A DNA stretch of 64,000 nucleotides. Source: Streptococcus suis. Lineage in GTDB: Bacteria; Bacillota; Bacilli; Lactobacillales; Streptococcaceae. The notes beneath the pieces are model-generated. The model searched no databases. It was not told the origin of the DNA and worked only from the letters and a program-made list of their open reading frames with translations. Positions 7,360 through 20,300 of this stretch are shown piece by piece. The translations under genes and the position numbers were made by a program. The first letter of the stretch is position 1. Each line of letters opens with the position of its first letter. The stretch spans positions 124,001 through 188,000 of the forward strand of contig NZ_JAEUXI010000001.1 of assembly GCF_016775005.1 (NCBI RefSeq), in the 5' to 3' direction.

Positions 7360-10300
7360 TTAAAAAACATGAACAACTTGAATGGTTTCTCCACCCAACA
7401 AAATCAAATGACAGTCAACTCGCTCTATCTTGTAGGCTTTTTTTAATGCCTCCGCATAGAGTTGCATCTGTGAGTAATAGCGTTTCCGTAAAAGACTCGG
7501 CTGATCATACTGGTCTGTCTTATAGTCAAACAGAACGATGTGATCCTCGTACAGTAAGTAGCCATCGATAATCCCACGAAGGACAAATTGTTCCTGTGAT
7601 AAAGGATCTGTCTGCAAACTTGCAAACGGTGCTTCTCGATGAAGTTTGTCCGTATTGGCTAGAATTTCTCTTCCTAAGTCTGTATCAAAGAACTCTAAAA
7701 TCATCTGAACATTGATTTTATCTTTAACCGCTTGCTCAGCATGAACAGCTTCTAGGGCTTCTCTTACCGTATCTTCTGTCACCAACCACGACAAGTCCAA
7801 ACGTTGCATGAGTTCATGGACTGCTGAACCGACTTGGGCTCCAGTAATTTTTGGCTTCTTGGAGAAATCTGGCAAGTTGAAGGTTCGTTTTGGCTGGTAT
7901 TTTTCCATAACTTCCATGCCTTCTTGTTCCAAGACAGGCTCATAGAGTTTCTTGATTTGACTTGGAGTGCGTAAACTTGGTAATTCAATAGCAGCCTTAT
8001 AGCGGGTATTCAACTCTTGGACAGAAGATAATTGGTCCAAGGCCTGGGTAATGTCTTCTGATTGACGAATATCTTTAAGACTGGCGTCTTCTAGCTTACT
8101 CCTCAATGTGAGTTTACCAATCTTCTCCTCTGTCAAATCCTCATCCGTCACAAAGACTTTCTTGAAGTGCAAGTCTTCTCCTGAAAAAGCCTCATCAATG
8201 GCTAGAATCCAGTCTTGGAAGGTCGCCATACTTTCACGAGTTGATTGGGCAAGTACCCCATCTTCCTTCTTGCCATCGTATTTTTCAGCTAACTTGTCAG
8301 CATTGCCCTTTCCAACCAGATACAGCTTCTTCTCAGCACGCGTTAGTGCAACATAAAGCAACCGCATTTGTTCTGAAAGATTAGCGATTTTTAGCTCTTG
8401 GAGATTCTTTTGATAAGGCAGGGTGTTCATTAAGACTCGTACCTGAGGTAATGGGCTATTTACCTTATCTTTCATATCCGCTAAATATTGGATACCTAGA
8501 CCATTTTTCCGGCTGATGATGACTGACTGGTAATGGTCTTCCAAGTTGAATCGCTTATCGATGTTCATGAGGAAGACATACTTGAACTCCAAACCTTTTG
8601 ACTTGTGGATAGTCATAAGCTGTACAGCATTTTGCGGTAGAAACTCTTGTACATCTGCCAAATCCTTATCATTTGCTAAGGCACGGTCAATCATGGCAAT
8701 GAAGCGGGACAAGCCCTTATAGCCTGTTTTTTCAAACTGGTTGGCACGCAGACCTAGTGCATATAGATTAGCCTGACGCTTGCTGCCATTTGGAAGAGCA
8801 CCGACATAGTCATAGTAGAATTTTTCATTGAAAATCTTCCAGATCAGGTCATAAATAGAATGCAGTTTGGCATAGGCACGCCAGTTTTCCAAAATAGACA
8901 AGAAATCCTTGATTTTCTTCTTCAACTCTCCTGACATAAGTTCAGGATGTTGCCCACTTGCTTGTTGGGCTACTTCCATTTTCTGGTAAAAGAAACCTGT
9001 CCCAACCTGCAAGGAAATCCGTGTCAGCTCATCCTCATCGAATCGGAACATAGGCGATTTAAGCAGTGCAACCAAGGCATAGTCATTGAGTGGATTATTG
9101 ATAACCCGCAAGGTATCCAGCATAATCATGACTTCTAAAGATTGCAGATAGGAGGCTGCTCCGCCATCTGCCACAATAGGAATCCCATGTTTTTCAAAAA
9201 TGGACATAATGAGGTCATTGTGCGTCCGTTTTTGCACCAAAAGAGTGATGTCCTTGAAGTTTGCTCCTTCTTCATTGTGAAGACGAATAATCTCTTTTGC
9301 AACGACTTCAATTTCACCAGCAGTCAGAGGTGTTTCCTCCTCAACATCCGTTGAAGAAGGTGCGCTCTCCTGCTGGTCGTAAATCAAGTATTCCATCTCA
9401 TGCTTGGGCTGGGCAATTTTTTGACCAGGACTACCAGCCACTAGACTGTGGGTGTCATCATACTTGATTTCCCCTACTTGACGGTCCATCAGGCGCGTGA
9501 AAATAGCATTTGTTGCCTCCAAGACCTCAATCTGACTACGGAAATTTTCCTTGAGCAAAATCAATTTCCCAGCCTGAGGATTTGCCTGATACAGTTCAAA
9601 TTTCTCTTGGAAAATCATCGGATCCGCCTGACGGAATCGATAGATGGACTGCTTAATGTCGCCCACCATAAAGCGGTTGTGACCGTTAGACAGCAGGTCC
9701 AGCATTCGCTCTTGGCTATGGTTGTTATCCTGGTACTCGTCCACCATGACTTCGTGGTATTTTTCTTGGAAAAACTGGCGGATGTCCGCATTTTCTTCTA
9801 AAATACGAATAGCGAAATGCCCAATATCGCCAAATTCAAAAGCTGCTTCCTTGATTTTGACATCCAGATAAGCCTGCGAAAAGTCTAGGACAAAATCACG
9901 TAGTAATGTAAGCAGTGGCAAAGCTTGAACCTGATAATCTTTCAGAAGGGTCAATTCATAAACTTCCTGCCCCAAATCTCTAAGTCCTGAGATAATCTGG
10001 CTCTTGCCAGCATTGTATTCTTCTTTAAAGGCTATCAAATGCTCATCTTTTGGTCGATTGGCATTGGTCAGGCCCTTGCCTCTGGACTGGTCATTGATGA
10101 GAAGGACTTTTTCAACCCGCTCCATCAAGTCCTTCTGGTCAAGACTATCTAAACCTGTCAACAAATCCAAGACTTCTTCCACATTGGCAAAATACTTGGC
10201 GGAACCAAAGTCATTTCTACCCCATTCCACATGGTAGCGAAAGAAATCTGCAGCTTGATAGAGCTTGTCTAACACTTTTTCCTTAAAGCCTTGCTCTAAG

Positions 10301-11007
10301 ATCTGCTCTATACGCTCCTGACTGTACAAATCAGCTTGAACAGCCTGCTCTTTCAGCCATTTAGTTGGACTGCTCGTCGATTGACTAAAATCATGCACCT
10401 GATAAACAACCTGACGAAAACCACTGTTATCCTTACGGTTGCCCGAAAAATTGCGAACCAGTTTGCGGAATGCACCACTTTCATCCTCTTCAAGATAATC
10501 TGCAAAAAGCTGATCGAAAACCTCTTTTTTCAGACTCGCTTTTTCAGTCTCATCCTGTAAAATCCGAAACTGCGGAGAAATACCAAGGCTATAACCGTAG
10601 GTTGTGACCAATTTCTGCGTAAAGGAGTCCATGGTCCCAATATCCGCCTTGGTCAAATCCGCCAACTGGTCCGACAAATGCCGACGCAATTCCATATCGG
10701 TCGTCTCCGCAATGGTTTCATTGAGATTTTTCTCGATCCGCCCCTTCAACTCACCAGCCGCTTTGACTGTAAAGGTCGAGATAAAGAGCTGGTCGATTCC
10801 CACACCACGCTTCAACTTATCCAAAATCCGTTGAACCATAACGAAGGTCTTTCCTGACCCAGCCGATGCAGAGACCAGAACATTCTGACCGTGCGTGTAG
10901 ATGGCTTCAATCTGCTCAGGTGTGCGTTTTTGTTGCTTATCAGAATTAGCTTCCGCCAGCTGCACAGCCTTGATTTCTTCCGCGCTTAAAAATTGTTCAA
11001 AAGCCAT
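7360..11007 (-). CDS. rexA: ATP-dependent helicase/nuclease subunit RexA
   Basis: AddA-like subunit of the RexAB recombinational repair complex. The 1,215-residue protein has a UvrD-type helicase: Walker A in [12 protein letters not shown] near residue 45, [25 protein letters not shown], and [12 protein letters not shown]. The C-terminal RecB-type nuclease has [11 protein letters not shown] and [11 protein letters not shown] start it at the ATG at 11007 ([12 protein letters not shown]), not at 11040, because GGAGG lies just upstream and the start overlaps the rexB stop as TAATG. The pair is therefore translationally coupled. Confidence 0.97.
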   Translation of the reverse strand: MAFEQFLSAEEIKAVQLAEANSDKQQKRTPEQIEAIYTHGQNVLVSASAGSGKTFVMVQRILDKLKRGVGIDQLFISTFTVKAAGELKGRIEKNLNETIAETTDMELRRHLSDQLADLTKADIGTMDSFTQKLVTTYGYSLGISPQFRILQDETEKASLKKEVFDQLFADYLEEDESGAFRKLVRNFSGNRKDNSGFRQVVYQVHDFSQSTSSPTKWLKEQAVQADLYSQERIEQILEQGFKEKVLDKLYQAADFFRYHVEWGRNDFGSAKYFANVEEVLDLLTGLDSLDQKDLMERVEKVLLINDQSRGKGLTNANRPKDEHLIAFKEEYNAGKSQIISGLRDLGQEVYELTLLKDYQVQALPLLTLLRDFVLDFSQAYLDVKIKEAAFEFGDIGHFAIRILEENADIRQFFQEKYHEVMVDEYQDNNHSQERMLDLLSNGHNRFMVGDIKQSIYRFRQADPMIFQEKFELYQANPQAGKLILLKENFRSQIEVLEATNAIFTRLMDRQVGEIKYDDTHSLVAGSPGQKIAQPKHEMEYLIYDQQESAPSSTDVEEETPLTAGEIEVVAKEIIRLHNEEGANFKDITLLVQKRTHNDLIMSIFEKHGIPIVADGGAASYLQSLEVMIMLDTLRVINNPLNDYALVALLKSPMFRFDEDELTRISLQVGTGFFYQKMEVAQQASGQHPELMSGELKKKIKDFLSILENWRAYAKLHSIYDLIWKIFNEKFYYDYVGALPNGSKRQANLYALGLRANQFEKTGYKGLSRFIAMIDRALANDKDLADVQEFLPQNAVQLMTIHKSKGLEFKYVFLMNIDKRFNLEDHYQSVIISRKNGLGIQYLADMKDKVNSPLPQVRVLMNTLPYQKNLQELKIANLSEQMRLLYVALTRAEKKLYLVGKGNADKLAEKYDGKKEDGVLAQSTRESMATFQDWILAIDEAFSGEDLHFKKVFVTDEDLTEEKIGKLTLRSKLEDASLKDIRQSEDITQALDQLSSVQELNTRYKAAIELPSLRTPSQIKKLYEPVLEQEGMEVMEKYQPKRTFNLPDFSKKPKITGAQVGSAVHELMQRLDLSWLVTEDTVREALEAVHAEQAVKDKINVQMILEFFDTDLGREILANTDKLHREAPFASLQTDPLSQEQFVLRGIIDGYLLYEDHIVLFDYKTDQYDQPSLLRKRYYSQMQLYAEALKKAYKIERVDCHLILLGGETIQVVHVF

Positions 11008-14000
11008 TAGTCCTGACCTCCTTTCATTCGTTCCATCCAATCTTGACGCTTGGCCTCTTTGACCAACCGCCGTGCCATGCCCATGTGCCGATCCGCCTCA
11101 AAACCAGTGATTGCCTTCAACTGCTCACCTGCCACCGAACGACCATCTTTGGTATAAGGGTTAATAGCAAAGCGACCATCCAGGATGTCCTTGGCAGCTT
11201 GTTTGTAGAGTTCTTGGTTGTGGTTCAATAAAACCGCAAACTCTTCTTCCGTGTAAAGTTGGTTACGAGTCTGATAAAAATGATTGAGACCTAGACTTCC
11301 CTCCTTCAAGAAAAGCCCCTTGTAAACCAAGCTCGTATTGGCAGCTCCTTCTAGCTGTTCTAAATTCTTCGTATCTTTTAACTTGATAATCGGGTCCTGC
11401 AAATGCAAATACATAGCCCCAAAAACTGGTTTATCCCTGGTTTCATCCAGCTCTTGTAAGGCTGCCAGGTAGGTCACCAACTGAGGTTTGAGACCATTGT
11501 AAAAATCCCCAACTGAAAAAGATTGGTCGCTGGACTTGTAATCCACAACACCGACAGCCTGATTGATTTGTAAGGTATCCAAGCGGTCAATTGTACCATT
11601 TACATGCACACTCTTGCCATTTTGAAGGTCAAAAACCAGCGCCTTATCCTGACGAAAACTCTTTTCCTGACCATCAATTTCAACCAAATCATTATCACGC
11701 AAAATGGTTGCACTGGAACGAGCAATCTTATCCAGCACCTCCTCCGTATAGCGAGCATCCGCATCTTGGTTATAAAACATAGCAAATTCTGCCTCGTCAC
11801 GCGTATGCAGGATAGCCTTGTCCACTTTTTGATCAAAATCTAGCTCAGATTGATCCATGACCACTCGTTCAAAAATCCGATGCAAGAACAAACCATGCTG
11901 AAAGGCAGTAGGATGGATGGATTCTTGCTCCCGCAATCGCAGAACATTGCGGACAAAGTAAAGATATTGGTTATTGTAGAAATTGGTCAAGCTGGATGCA
12001 GAAAGATTGAGCGGCTTATCCTCTGGATATAAAGCAGCCAAGGTATCAGCTGCAAGCTGTTTAGAAGTAATTTCGCCAGTAATGGTCGGAATTTCAATGC
12101 CTTGCGACTCCAATTTCTTTTTCAAATGGCGAACCAATACTGTCCAGAAGGCCGTCTGCCCTTCCCATTCTTCATTATCAAGAGAAGGTCTTTCCGACTC
12201 AATCAAACGGGATAAAAGACTCTTGTAGTGACCGATGTCTTGCGGACTAAGTGTTTTCATCCTTCCACGTTCTTCGGATTTCAGCCCCATTTTTTGAAGA
12301 ATCTTGATATAAGGGGAGAGACTATCTTCACCCTCGTTATAAATCTGAGGAGTCGAAATGACTAACTGTTCCGTCGCAGCATTCAGCAGAGACATCATGG
12401 CTGCATGGTTCTTCTTGATATTCTCTCGACTGACCAAATCAAAACGTGAAGAACTAGCCGAGACAAGATTGACTTTTTCCATCTCTTCTTCTGTCAAAAG
12501 ACTGGTATTCTTGGCAACTTTTGGAAAATTGGACTGGCCCATTCCGATAGCATAAACATACTTAGCAGTGTGTGGCTCGATCAAATCATAGGATTTGACA
12601 TTGACCACATCAACCGTTGCAGGAACAGTACGATAGTGACTGGACTGCATGCCTGCTTGAAGAAGGGCTAAAAAATCGTCCAAGCTTAACTTTTCTTGGG
12701 CAAAGAGTTGGTGAAAAGTCTCTAGCACCTGACAGAAACTTTTCCAGACCTGCTCTTCTTTTTCTTGCTCTACTTCGCTCAAATTTCGAGACATTTTTTC
12801 CATATTCTTTGGAAACTCAATTGCCTCCAAAAATGCTGTGAATTTTTCTAGCAAGCTGGCACCTGATTGGGGACCTACCTTAAACAAACTAAGAAGAGGC
12901 TCCATCACCTTGGAACGCAGGGGTTCCAAGACAGTCAAATCATAGACAAGTCGCTTCTCCTTGACAGTCTCAACATCGTAATCCGCTCTGCCATTGACCG
13001 AAAAAGCCCTCGAAAAAGCAGCCTGCCCCTTCATATCCGCAAAAAGGATGTAAGACTCAAATAGGTCCAGCTCCTTTTGGGAAATGCTGGCGTACAAACC
13101 AGATTTGAGGAGATTGAGCAAGTCTTCCGCTCGGAAACGATAGCGGCGCAAGCGCTCCAAGGACTCCACAAAATGGACCAGGGGATGATGACTCATCTCC
13201 TCTGCCTTACCGAAATAGTAAGGAATCTCATACTTGTCAAAAATCTTGCCAATCTGCAACTTGTAGCTATCTACATCACCCAAGAGCAACAAGATGTCTT
13301 TATAGCGAGCCCCTTGATGCACATGCTGACGAATTGCAGTCGCAACCTGCTCAACTTCTTCTTTTTGGTTGACGACTTCCCATAGTTGGATTTTTTCTTG
13401 GTCTGCTGGAGTCAACTCAAGTAAGGTTCCGCTATAATCATAAATCGACTCCATATTCTTTGAAAATTTACCAAGACTGTCCAGTTCAGGTTCTAAACCA
13501 ATATATGAAATCTTTGTCTGGAATTGGGCTGATAACTGGCGCAAAAAGTCAACGTTAGCTTGATAAACATTACCTTCTATATAGGTCGCATTTACAGCTT
13601 TCTTGCTGGCATAGGCGCCGATTAGTATTTCTGCTACTCGACTGTTTAAGGCTGCCACAAAAGCTTCTTCTTCTGCGGAAAAACGTGAAAAACCATCGAC
13701 AATCAAAACCATGTCTTTCAACTGCTGGTCCAATTGTCCAGACTCGATGACTTCTCTCAACTGTGCCAACCTTGTCTGGTGTTCATACCCTTCTTTGGAC
13801 AAAATTTCAGTCACAGATAGGAAAATCTTTACCAAGTCTGCCTGCTTGTCTGGAGATCCCATTGCCTCCAAGTCTAAAATGGACATATTTGCCCGTTGCA
13901 ACTCTTTGTATAAAGTGACCAGCTGTTGAACGAAACCAAAATCCTTCTGCAGCCGACCATAAACCTTTAGTTCCCCTTCTTGAAACTGTGACAAGACACG

Positions 14001-14273
14001 AAAGAATACCATGGCTAGTCCCAGGTCATCAATGCTGTGCCTCTCCTCGCTATCATTGATAACCAAATAACGCGCCAGCTGGGCAAAACGCGTCACCATA
14101 ATAGCAAACGATGCTCCCTCTTCCAGATGGGATAAAACAGCCCGCTCCTTCTCGAAAGACAGAGAGTTAGGAGCTATGTAGAAAACCCGATAACCCTTAT
14201 CTGCAAAGCCTTTTGCCTCATCTACCAATAAAGCTGTCAGGTTCTGTCGAATACCTGTATATACTAATTTCAT
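11007..14273 (-). CDS. rexB: ATP-dependent nuclease subunit RexB
   Basis: AddB-like second subunit of RexAB, 1,088 residues. The N-terminal position of the AddB Walker A motif reads [13 protein letters not shown] and is not an ATP site. The C-terminal nuclease is intact, with [20 protein letters not shown] and [14 protein letters not shown] find only one cysteine in the whole protein, so the four-cysteine iron-sulfur cluster of Bacillus AddB is absent (the aligned start of that motif reads [12 protein letters not shown]). This agrees with the RexB branch of lactic acid bacteria. The ATG at 14273 has an AGAGAG site and an extended -10 about 30 bases upstream. Confidence 0.96.
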   Translation of the reverse strand: MKLVYTGIRQNLTALLVDEAKGFADKGYRVFYIAPNSLSFEKERAVLSHLEEGASFAIMVTRFAQLARYLVINDSEERHSIDDLGLAMVFFRVLSQFQEGELKVYGRLQKDFGFVQQLVTLYKELQRANMSILDLEAMGSPDKQADLVKIFLSVTEILSKEGYEHQTRLAQLREVIESGQLDQQLKDMVLIVDGFSRFSAEEEAFVAALNSRVAEILIGAYASKKAVNATYIEGNVYQANVDFLRQLSAQFQTKISYIGLEPELDSLGKFSKNMESIYDYSGTLLELTPADQEKIQLWEVVNQKEEVEQVATAIRQHVHQGARYKDILLLLGDVDSYKLQIGKIFDKYEIPYYFGKAEEMSHHPLVHFVESLERLRRYRFRAEDLLNLLKSGLYASISQKELDLFESYILFADMKGQAAFSRAFSVNGRADYDVETVKEKRLVYDLTVLEPLRSKVMEPLLSLFKVGPQSGASLLEKFTAFLEAIEFPKNMEKMSRNLSEVEQEKEEQVWKSFCQVLETFHQLFAQEKLSLDDFLALLQAGMQSSHYRTVPATVDVVNVKSYDLIEPHTAKYVYAIGMGQSNFPKVAKNTSLLTEEEMEKVNLVSASSSRFDLVSRENIKKNHAAMMSLLNAATEQLVISTPQIYNEGEDSLSPYIKILQKMGLKSEERGRMKTLSPQDIGHYKSLLSRLIESERPSLDNEEWEGQTAFWTVLVRHLKKKLESQGIEIPTITGEITSKQLAADTLAALYPEDKPLNLSASSLTNFYNNQYLYFVRNVLRLREQESIHPTAFQHGLFLHRIFERVVMDQSELDFDQKVDKAILHTRDEAEFAMFYNQDADARYTEEVLDKIARSSATILRDNDLVEIDGQEKSFRQDKALVFDLQNGKSVHVNGTIDRLDTLQINQAVGVVDYKSSDQSFSVGDFYNGLKPQLVTYLAALQELDETRDKPVFGAMYLHLQDPIIKLKDTKNLEQLEGAANTSLVYKGLFLKEGSLGLNHFYQTRNQLYTEEEFAVLLNHNQELYKQAAKDILDGRFAINPYTKDGRSVAGEQLKAITGFEADRHMGMARRLVKEAKRQDWMERMKGGQD

Positions 14274-14328
14274 ATCTTACTCTCTTTACATTATCTTTCT
14301 TCTATTATATCAGAACTTGTCCAGGCAT

Positions 14329-14359
14329 AAAAAAAGAAAAGGGAATTTCCCTTTTCTTT
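14329..14359 (-). terminator. Terminator of the giant surface protein gene
   Basis: Minus strand: AAAGAAAAGGGAA then TTCCCTTTTCTTT with almost no loop, followed by a T run. The near-perfect palindrome could also act in the other direction. Confidence 0.8.
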
Positions 14360-14368
14360 GATAGAAGA

Positions 14369-17300
14369 TTAATCTTCCTTACGACGACGTTTGCCAGCAA
14401 GAACTAATGCTCCTGCAAGAAGTCCCAATCCAAGTGTTGAAGCAGCTGTTGTGCTTGTTTCACCTGTGCTTGGCAATTGTGCTGTTTGACGTGATGAACC
14501 TGGTACACCTGGAGTAGGTTTTGGAGTTCCTGGGTTTGGTGTGCCTGGCTCAGGAGTTCCTGGTTGTGGTGTTACAGGATTTGTAGGATTCGTAGGAATC
14601 TTACGGTAAACATGAATCGTATCTCCATTTGGAAGAGTGATTGTTTTACCTGTGTACTCATAACCTGGGATTGACTTGTTAGGTGTTGTACCCTCTTCTT
14701 GTGGTGCGATTGGGTTACCATTTTCGTCAACGTGGTTTGTCACAACTTTCTTAGCAGGTGTTTCAACCTTGCGGTAGATGTGAGTTGTGTTACCATCTGG
14801 ATCTGTTACAGTCTTACCTGTGAACTCGTAGCCTGGGATTGACTTGTTAGGTGTTGTACCCTCTTCTTGCGGTGCAATTGGATTACCTTGTTCGTCAACG
14901 TGGTTTGTTACAACTTTCTTAGCAGGTGTTTCAACCTTGCGGTAGATGTGAGTTGTGTTACCATCTGGATCTGTTACAGTCTTACCTGTGAACTCGTAGC
15001 CTGGGATTGACTTGTTAGGTGTTGTACCCTCTTCTTGCGGTGCGATTGGGTTACCGTTTTCGTCAACGTGGTTTGTCACAACCTTCTTAGCAGGTGTTTC
15101 TACTTTACGGTAAACGTAAGTTACTTCAGTAGTCTTACCACCTACAACAGTACCAGTTTCAGAACCGTCTACACGAACGAGTTCATAAGTTGTACCATCC
15201 TCTGTAGTGATAGTATTTGGCTTGTTATCAGTTGTGTCGTAAGACTTACCTGCTGGAGCGTTTGTTTCGTCTTGAACAGGTGTCTTAATCACTGTACCGT
15301 CTTCAGTCACATAGTTAACAACAACGTTACCATTTTGAACGTAAGGAATTGGTGTATCTTTACCAGTTTCATCTGGAGTTGGTGGTACATAACCTTTACC
15401 TGGATCATTTGGATCTACCGGTTTCAATGGTGTATTGTCCTTAGGATCAACTGGTGTGTAACCTGGTACATGTGGGATTGATGGAACTTCACCATTTGTA
15501 CCTGGTGTTGTTGGATCAATTGGCTTGTCAGGATTTGTTGGGTCAAATGGATAAGGAATTACTGGGTTAACTGGTGTTGGATTTTCCGGTGTTGACGGAA
15601 TTTCTGGAATCCAGTTCGCAACCTTCTTATACACATAAGTGATTTCTGTTGTCTTACCACCTTCAACTGTACCATTTTCTGTACCAATTGTCTTAGATGG
15701 GATCAATACATAACGTGAACCATCTTCTGTAACAATCTCTGTTGGTTTGTTATCAGTTGTATCATAAGACTTACCTGCTGGAGCATTTGTTTCGTCTTGA
15801 ACAGGTGTCTTAATCACTGTGCCATCTTCTGTTACATAATTAACAACAACATTACCGTTTTGAACATAAGGAATTGGTGTATCTTTACCAGTTTCATCTG
15901 GAGTTGGTGGTACATAACCTTTACCTGGATCATTTGGATCAACCGGTTTCAATGGCTCGTTGGTCTTAGGATCAACTGGTGTGAAACCTGGTACATGAGG
16001 GATTGATGGAACTTCACCATTTGTTCCTGGTGTTGTTGGATCAACCGGTTTATCAGGATTTGTTGGGTCAAATGGATAAGGAATTACTGGGTTAACTGGA
16101 GTTGGATTCTCTGGTGTTGCAGGAATTTGTGGGATCCAGTTAGCAACTTTCTGGTACTTGTAAGTAATGACAGTAGTACCTTCAGCAACTTCACCTGTTT
16201 CAGTAACGACATTACCATTTGGATCTACAGCAGTTGTCTTAGATGGAACCAATACATAACGTACACCGTCTTTAACGATTTCAGTTGGCTTGTCGCCTTC
16301 GTCAGTCGTATCGTACTTAGTACCTGTTGCAACAGCGTTCTCATCAAGAACTGGGTCTTTCAGAACGTTTGATTCGTTACCAGCTTCAACATAACGGATA
16401 ACAACAGAACCTGTCTTCACATCTGGAGTTGGAGTAACAACCTTACGGTAAACGTAAGTAACAACTGTTTCACCTTCTACAACTGTACCATTTTCAGAAC
16501 CTTTTGTAAGGACTGGAACAAGCTCATAAGTTGTACCGTCTTCAGTTGTGATTGTTGTTGGTTTGTTATCAGTTGTATCGTAAGCTGTACCTGTTGATGT
16601 AGATGGAGTATCTGTTACAGGAGCTTTGATAACGTTACCTTCAGTATCGATGTAGTTTACAACAACTGAGCCTTTCACTTCTTCGTAAACGTAAGTGACT
16701 TGCTTGTCTTCACCAGAAGTTACTGTACCGTTCTCGTCGCCTGTAGTTGCGCTTGGAACAAGTTTGTATGTCTTACCATCTTCTGTTGTGATAGTCGTTG
16801 GTTTGTTGTCTTCTGTTGAGTATGTCTTACCTGGTTCAGCGTTTTCTTCATCCTTAACTGGAGACTTGATCACTGTACCATCAGTAGTTACATAGTTAAC
16901 GGTTACTGAACCTGCTGGCTCGTAAACGTAAGTGATTTCAGTAGTGCCTTCTACAACCTTACCAGTTTCAGTAGCTGAGGTAGCGTCTACTTCTTTGTAG
17001 TAGTAAACTGTGCCATCAGTTGCTGTAATCTTAGCTGGTTTGTTATCAGTTGTGTCGTAAGCAGTACCTGTTGAAGTTGTCTTGGTATCAACTACTTGTG
17101 GAGCGATCACTTCACCTGCAGTGTTTACATAGTTAACAACAACGTCACCCTTCACTTCTTCGTAAACATAGGTTACTTCAGTTACACCTGGAACAACATC
17201 GCCTGTTTCAGAACCTTTTGTAAGGCTTGGAACAAGTTTGTATGTCTTGCCGTCTGCAGTTGTGATTGTTTCTGGCTTAACATCTGTTGTATCGTATGGA

Positions 17301-20300
17301 GTACCTGTTGAAGTTTCTGGTGTATCTGTAACAGGTGCTTGGATAACTGTACCGTCAGTTGTTACGTAGTTAACGACAACTGAACCTTTCACTTCTTTGT
17401 AGACATAAGTTACTTCTGTTGTCTTACCTGCTTCAACAGTACCGTTTTCAGTACCTACAGTCGCAGTTGGAATCAATTCGTAAGTCTTACCATCTTCTGT
17501 AGTGATCGTTGTTGGTTTGTTATCTGTTGTGTTGTATTCAGTACCTGGTTTAGCGTTTGTTTCGTCGTTTACAGGTGTCTTGATAACTGTACCGTCTTCA
17601 GTGACGTAGTTAACTACGACATTACCTGCTTGCTCGTAAACATACTTAACAGTTGTAGTACCTTCAACCACATCGCCTGTTTCAGCTGCTGAGTCAGCTT
17701 TCACTTCTTTGTAGTAGTAAACTGTGCCGTCTGCTGCAGTGATTGTTTCTGGTTTGTTGTCAAGAGTTGAGTAAGCTGTACCTGTTGATGAAGCTGGTGT
17801 ATCTTCAACATCAGTAGCGATCTTCTCGCCTGCAGTGTTGTAGTACTCAACAACAACGTTACCTTTCACTTCTTCGTAGATGTAAGTTACTTCTGTTGTC
17901 TTACCTGCTTCAACAGTACCGTTTTCGTTACCGATTGTTGCAGATGGAACAAGTTTGTATGTCTTACCATCTTCAGTTGTGATTGTTTCTGGCTTATTGT
18001 CAGTTGTGTTGTACTCTTTACCTGGTGCAGCGTTTGTTTCATCGTTTACTGGTGACTTGATAACTGTGCCGTCAGCAAGTGTGTAGTTCACAACAACGTT
18101 ACCTGCTTTTTCATAAACGTAAGTAACTTCTGTTGTGCCTTCTACAACTGTTCCTGTTTCGTTTGAACCTGCTTGAACTTCTTTATAGTAGTAGACATCA
18201 CCAGTCGAATCTTCAACAATTTTCTCTGGTTTGTTATCGGTTGTATCGTAAGCTGTGCCTGTTGATGTTGTTTTAGTATCTACGACTGGAGTTGCAATAA
18301 CTTTTCCGTCAGTATTGACATAGTTAACAACAACATCGCCTTTCACTTCTTCGTAAACATATGTCACTTCAGTTACGCCTGGAACAACATCGCCTGTTTC
18401 AGAACCTTTTGTAAGGGCTGGAACAAGTTTGTATGTCTTGCCGTCTGCTGTTGTGATTGTTTCTGGCTTAACATCTGTTGTGTCATATGGAGTACCTGTT
18501 GAAGTTTCTGGTGTGTCTGTAACAGGTGCTTGGAGAACAGTTCCGTCAGTCGTTACGTAGTTAACAACAACTGAACCTTTCACTTCTTTGTAGACGTAAG
18601 TTACTTCTGTTGTCTTACCTGCTTCAACGTTACCAGTTTCGTTACCGATTGTTGCAGTTGGGATCAATTCGTAAGTCTTACCATCTTCTGTAGTGATAGT
18701 TGTTGGTTTGTTATCTGTTGTGTTGTATTCAGTACCTGGTTTAGCGTTGGTTTCGTCATTTACAGGTTGCTTAATAACTGTACCATCTTCTGCGATGTAG
18801 TTAACAACAACGTTACCAGCTTTTTCATAAACATATTGAACAGTTGTAGTTGTTTCTGCTACTTTACCAGTTGTTGGTGCAGAAGTATCCTTCACTTCTT
18901 TGTAGTAGTAAACTGTGCCATCTTCAGCAGTAATGGTTTCTGGACGGTTATCTTCGTCTGTGTTGTAGACTGTACCAACTGATGCGTCATTTGTATCTGT
19001 CACAGTCTTCGCAATGACATTACCTTCTGTATCGTAGTATTCAACAACAACGTCAGATTTCACTTCTTGGTAAACGTAAGTGACTTCTTTAGTTACGCCT
19101 GCTTCAACAGTACCTGTTGGAGTTGCGCCTGAAGCCAAGTTGCTGTCTGCTGCTACTGTACCGACTGGGTAGTCACCTGCTGGAACAAGAGCGTAGACTT
19201 TACCGTCTGCTGTTGTGATAGTAGCTGGTTTTTCAGTACCTTCAGCTGTGTTGTAGTCTGAACCTGGTTTGCCGTCTGTAGTATCCGCAACTGGTGCTTT
19301 CAATTCAGTACCATTTACGTCAACATACTTGATAACAACGTCACCAGCTTTTTCGTAAACGTAGGTTACTTCTGTAGTACCTTCTACGACTGTGCCAGTT
19401 TCTTTAGCTGCATCTTCAGGTTTGATTTCTTTATAGTAGTAAACATCGCCAGTAGCATCTTCAACGATTTTCTCTGGAACTTGGTCTGCTGTTGAGTAGT
19501 CAGTACCTACAAGAGCATCGTTTGTATCAACAACAGGAGTTGCGATGACTTTGCCGTCTGTGTTTACATAGTTAACGACAACATCTCCGTACTTAGGATT
19601 TGGAGTGTAGTAAACAACTTCGTTGATGTCCGCATCTGTCGCAGCTACTGTCTTAGGAATAACTGTTTCAGACATTGGCGCATCTACACCCTCAAGGGTT
19701 GTACGAGTTGCTGTGTAGTCTGTGATAGCTGGAATTTGGTTTCCGCTGAGTGTAGCCGTTGTATCTGCAGCCCATTCACCGTAAGTCACTTCACCAGTTA
19801 CAAGGTTTACTTGAGCTGGACGAGTGAAGGTTACTGTTTCAGTCTTAACAAGTGGTGTACCTTCTGTAGAGTCTTTTGGCAATACATTGCCTGCAGCATC
19901 TACACGAACTGGTGTACCATCTTCATACTTGTACTCAACTGTACGAGTTACTTCTTGAGTTGTTTCCAAGTTTTGGACAGTCGCTGGCCATACTGGTGAG
20001 TTTGGATCTGTTGGATCGACTGGTTCACCTGGTACAGCAGTCTTAGGTACATCAACGACACGTGGCTTGATCACAACAAGGAATTCTTGCTTAACAGTTG
20101 TATCGTAGTCGTAGTCTTGACCAGCGGCTGTTGTGAAGTTGTCAGATACAAGCTCATAACCCAATTTCTTATACTTGTTAATAGTATCTTCTGTTGAGTA
20201 AGTGATGTCTGTACCTGGGTTACCTGTCAAGGTACCTGAATCTTCCAAGTAGTCTGTCGCACCTTCAACTTGGTAGCGGATGATGGCTTCTTGTGGAACT

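Noticed and set aside
15035..16372. Cys/Trp-rich plus-strand frames opposite the MucBP repeats
   Set aside because: Their repeated pattern follows the repeats of the real gene on the other strand, and their composition is unlike any protein.
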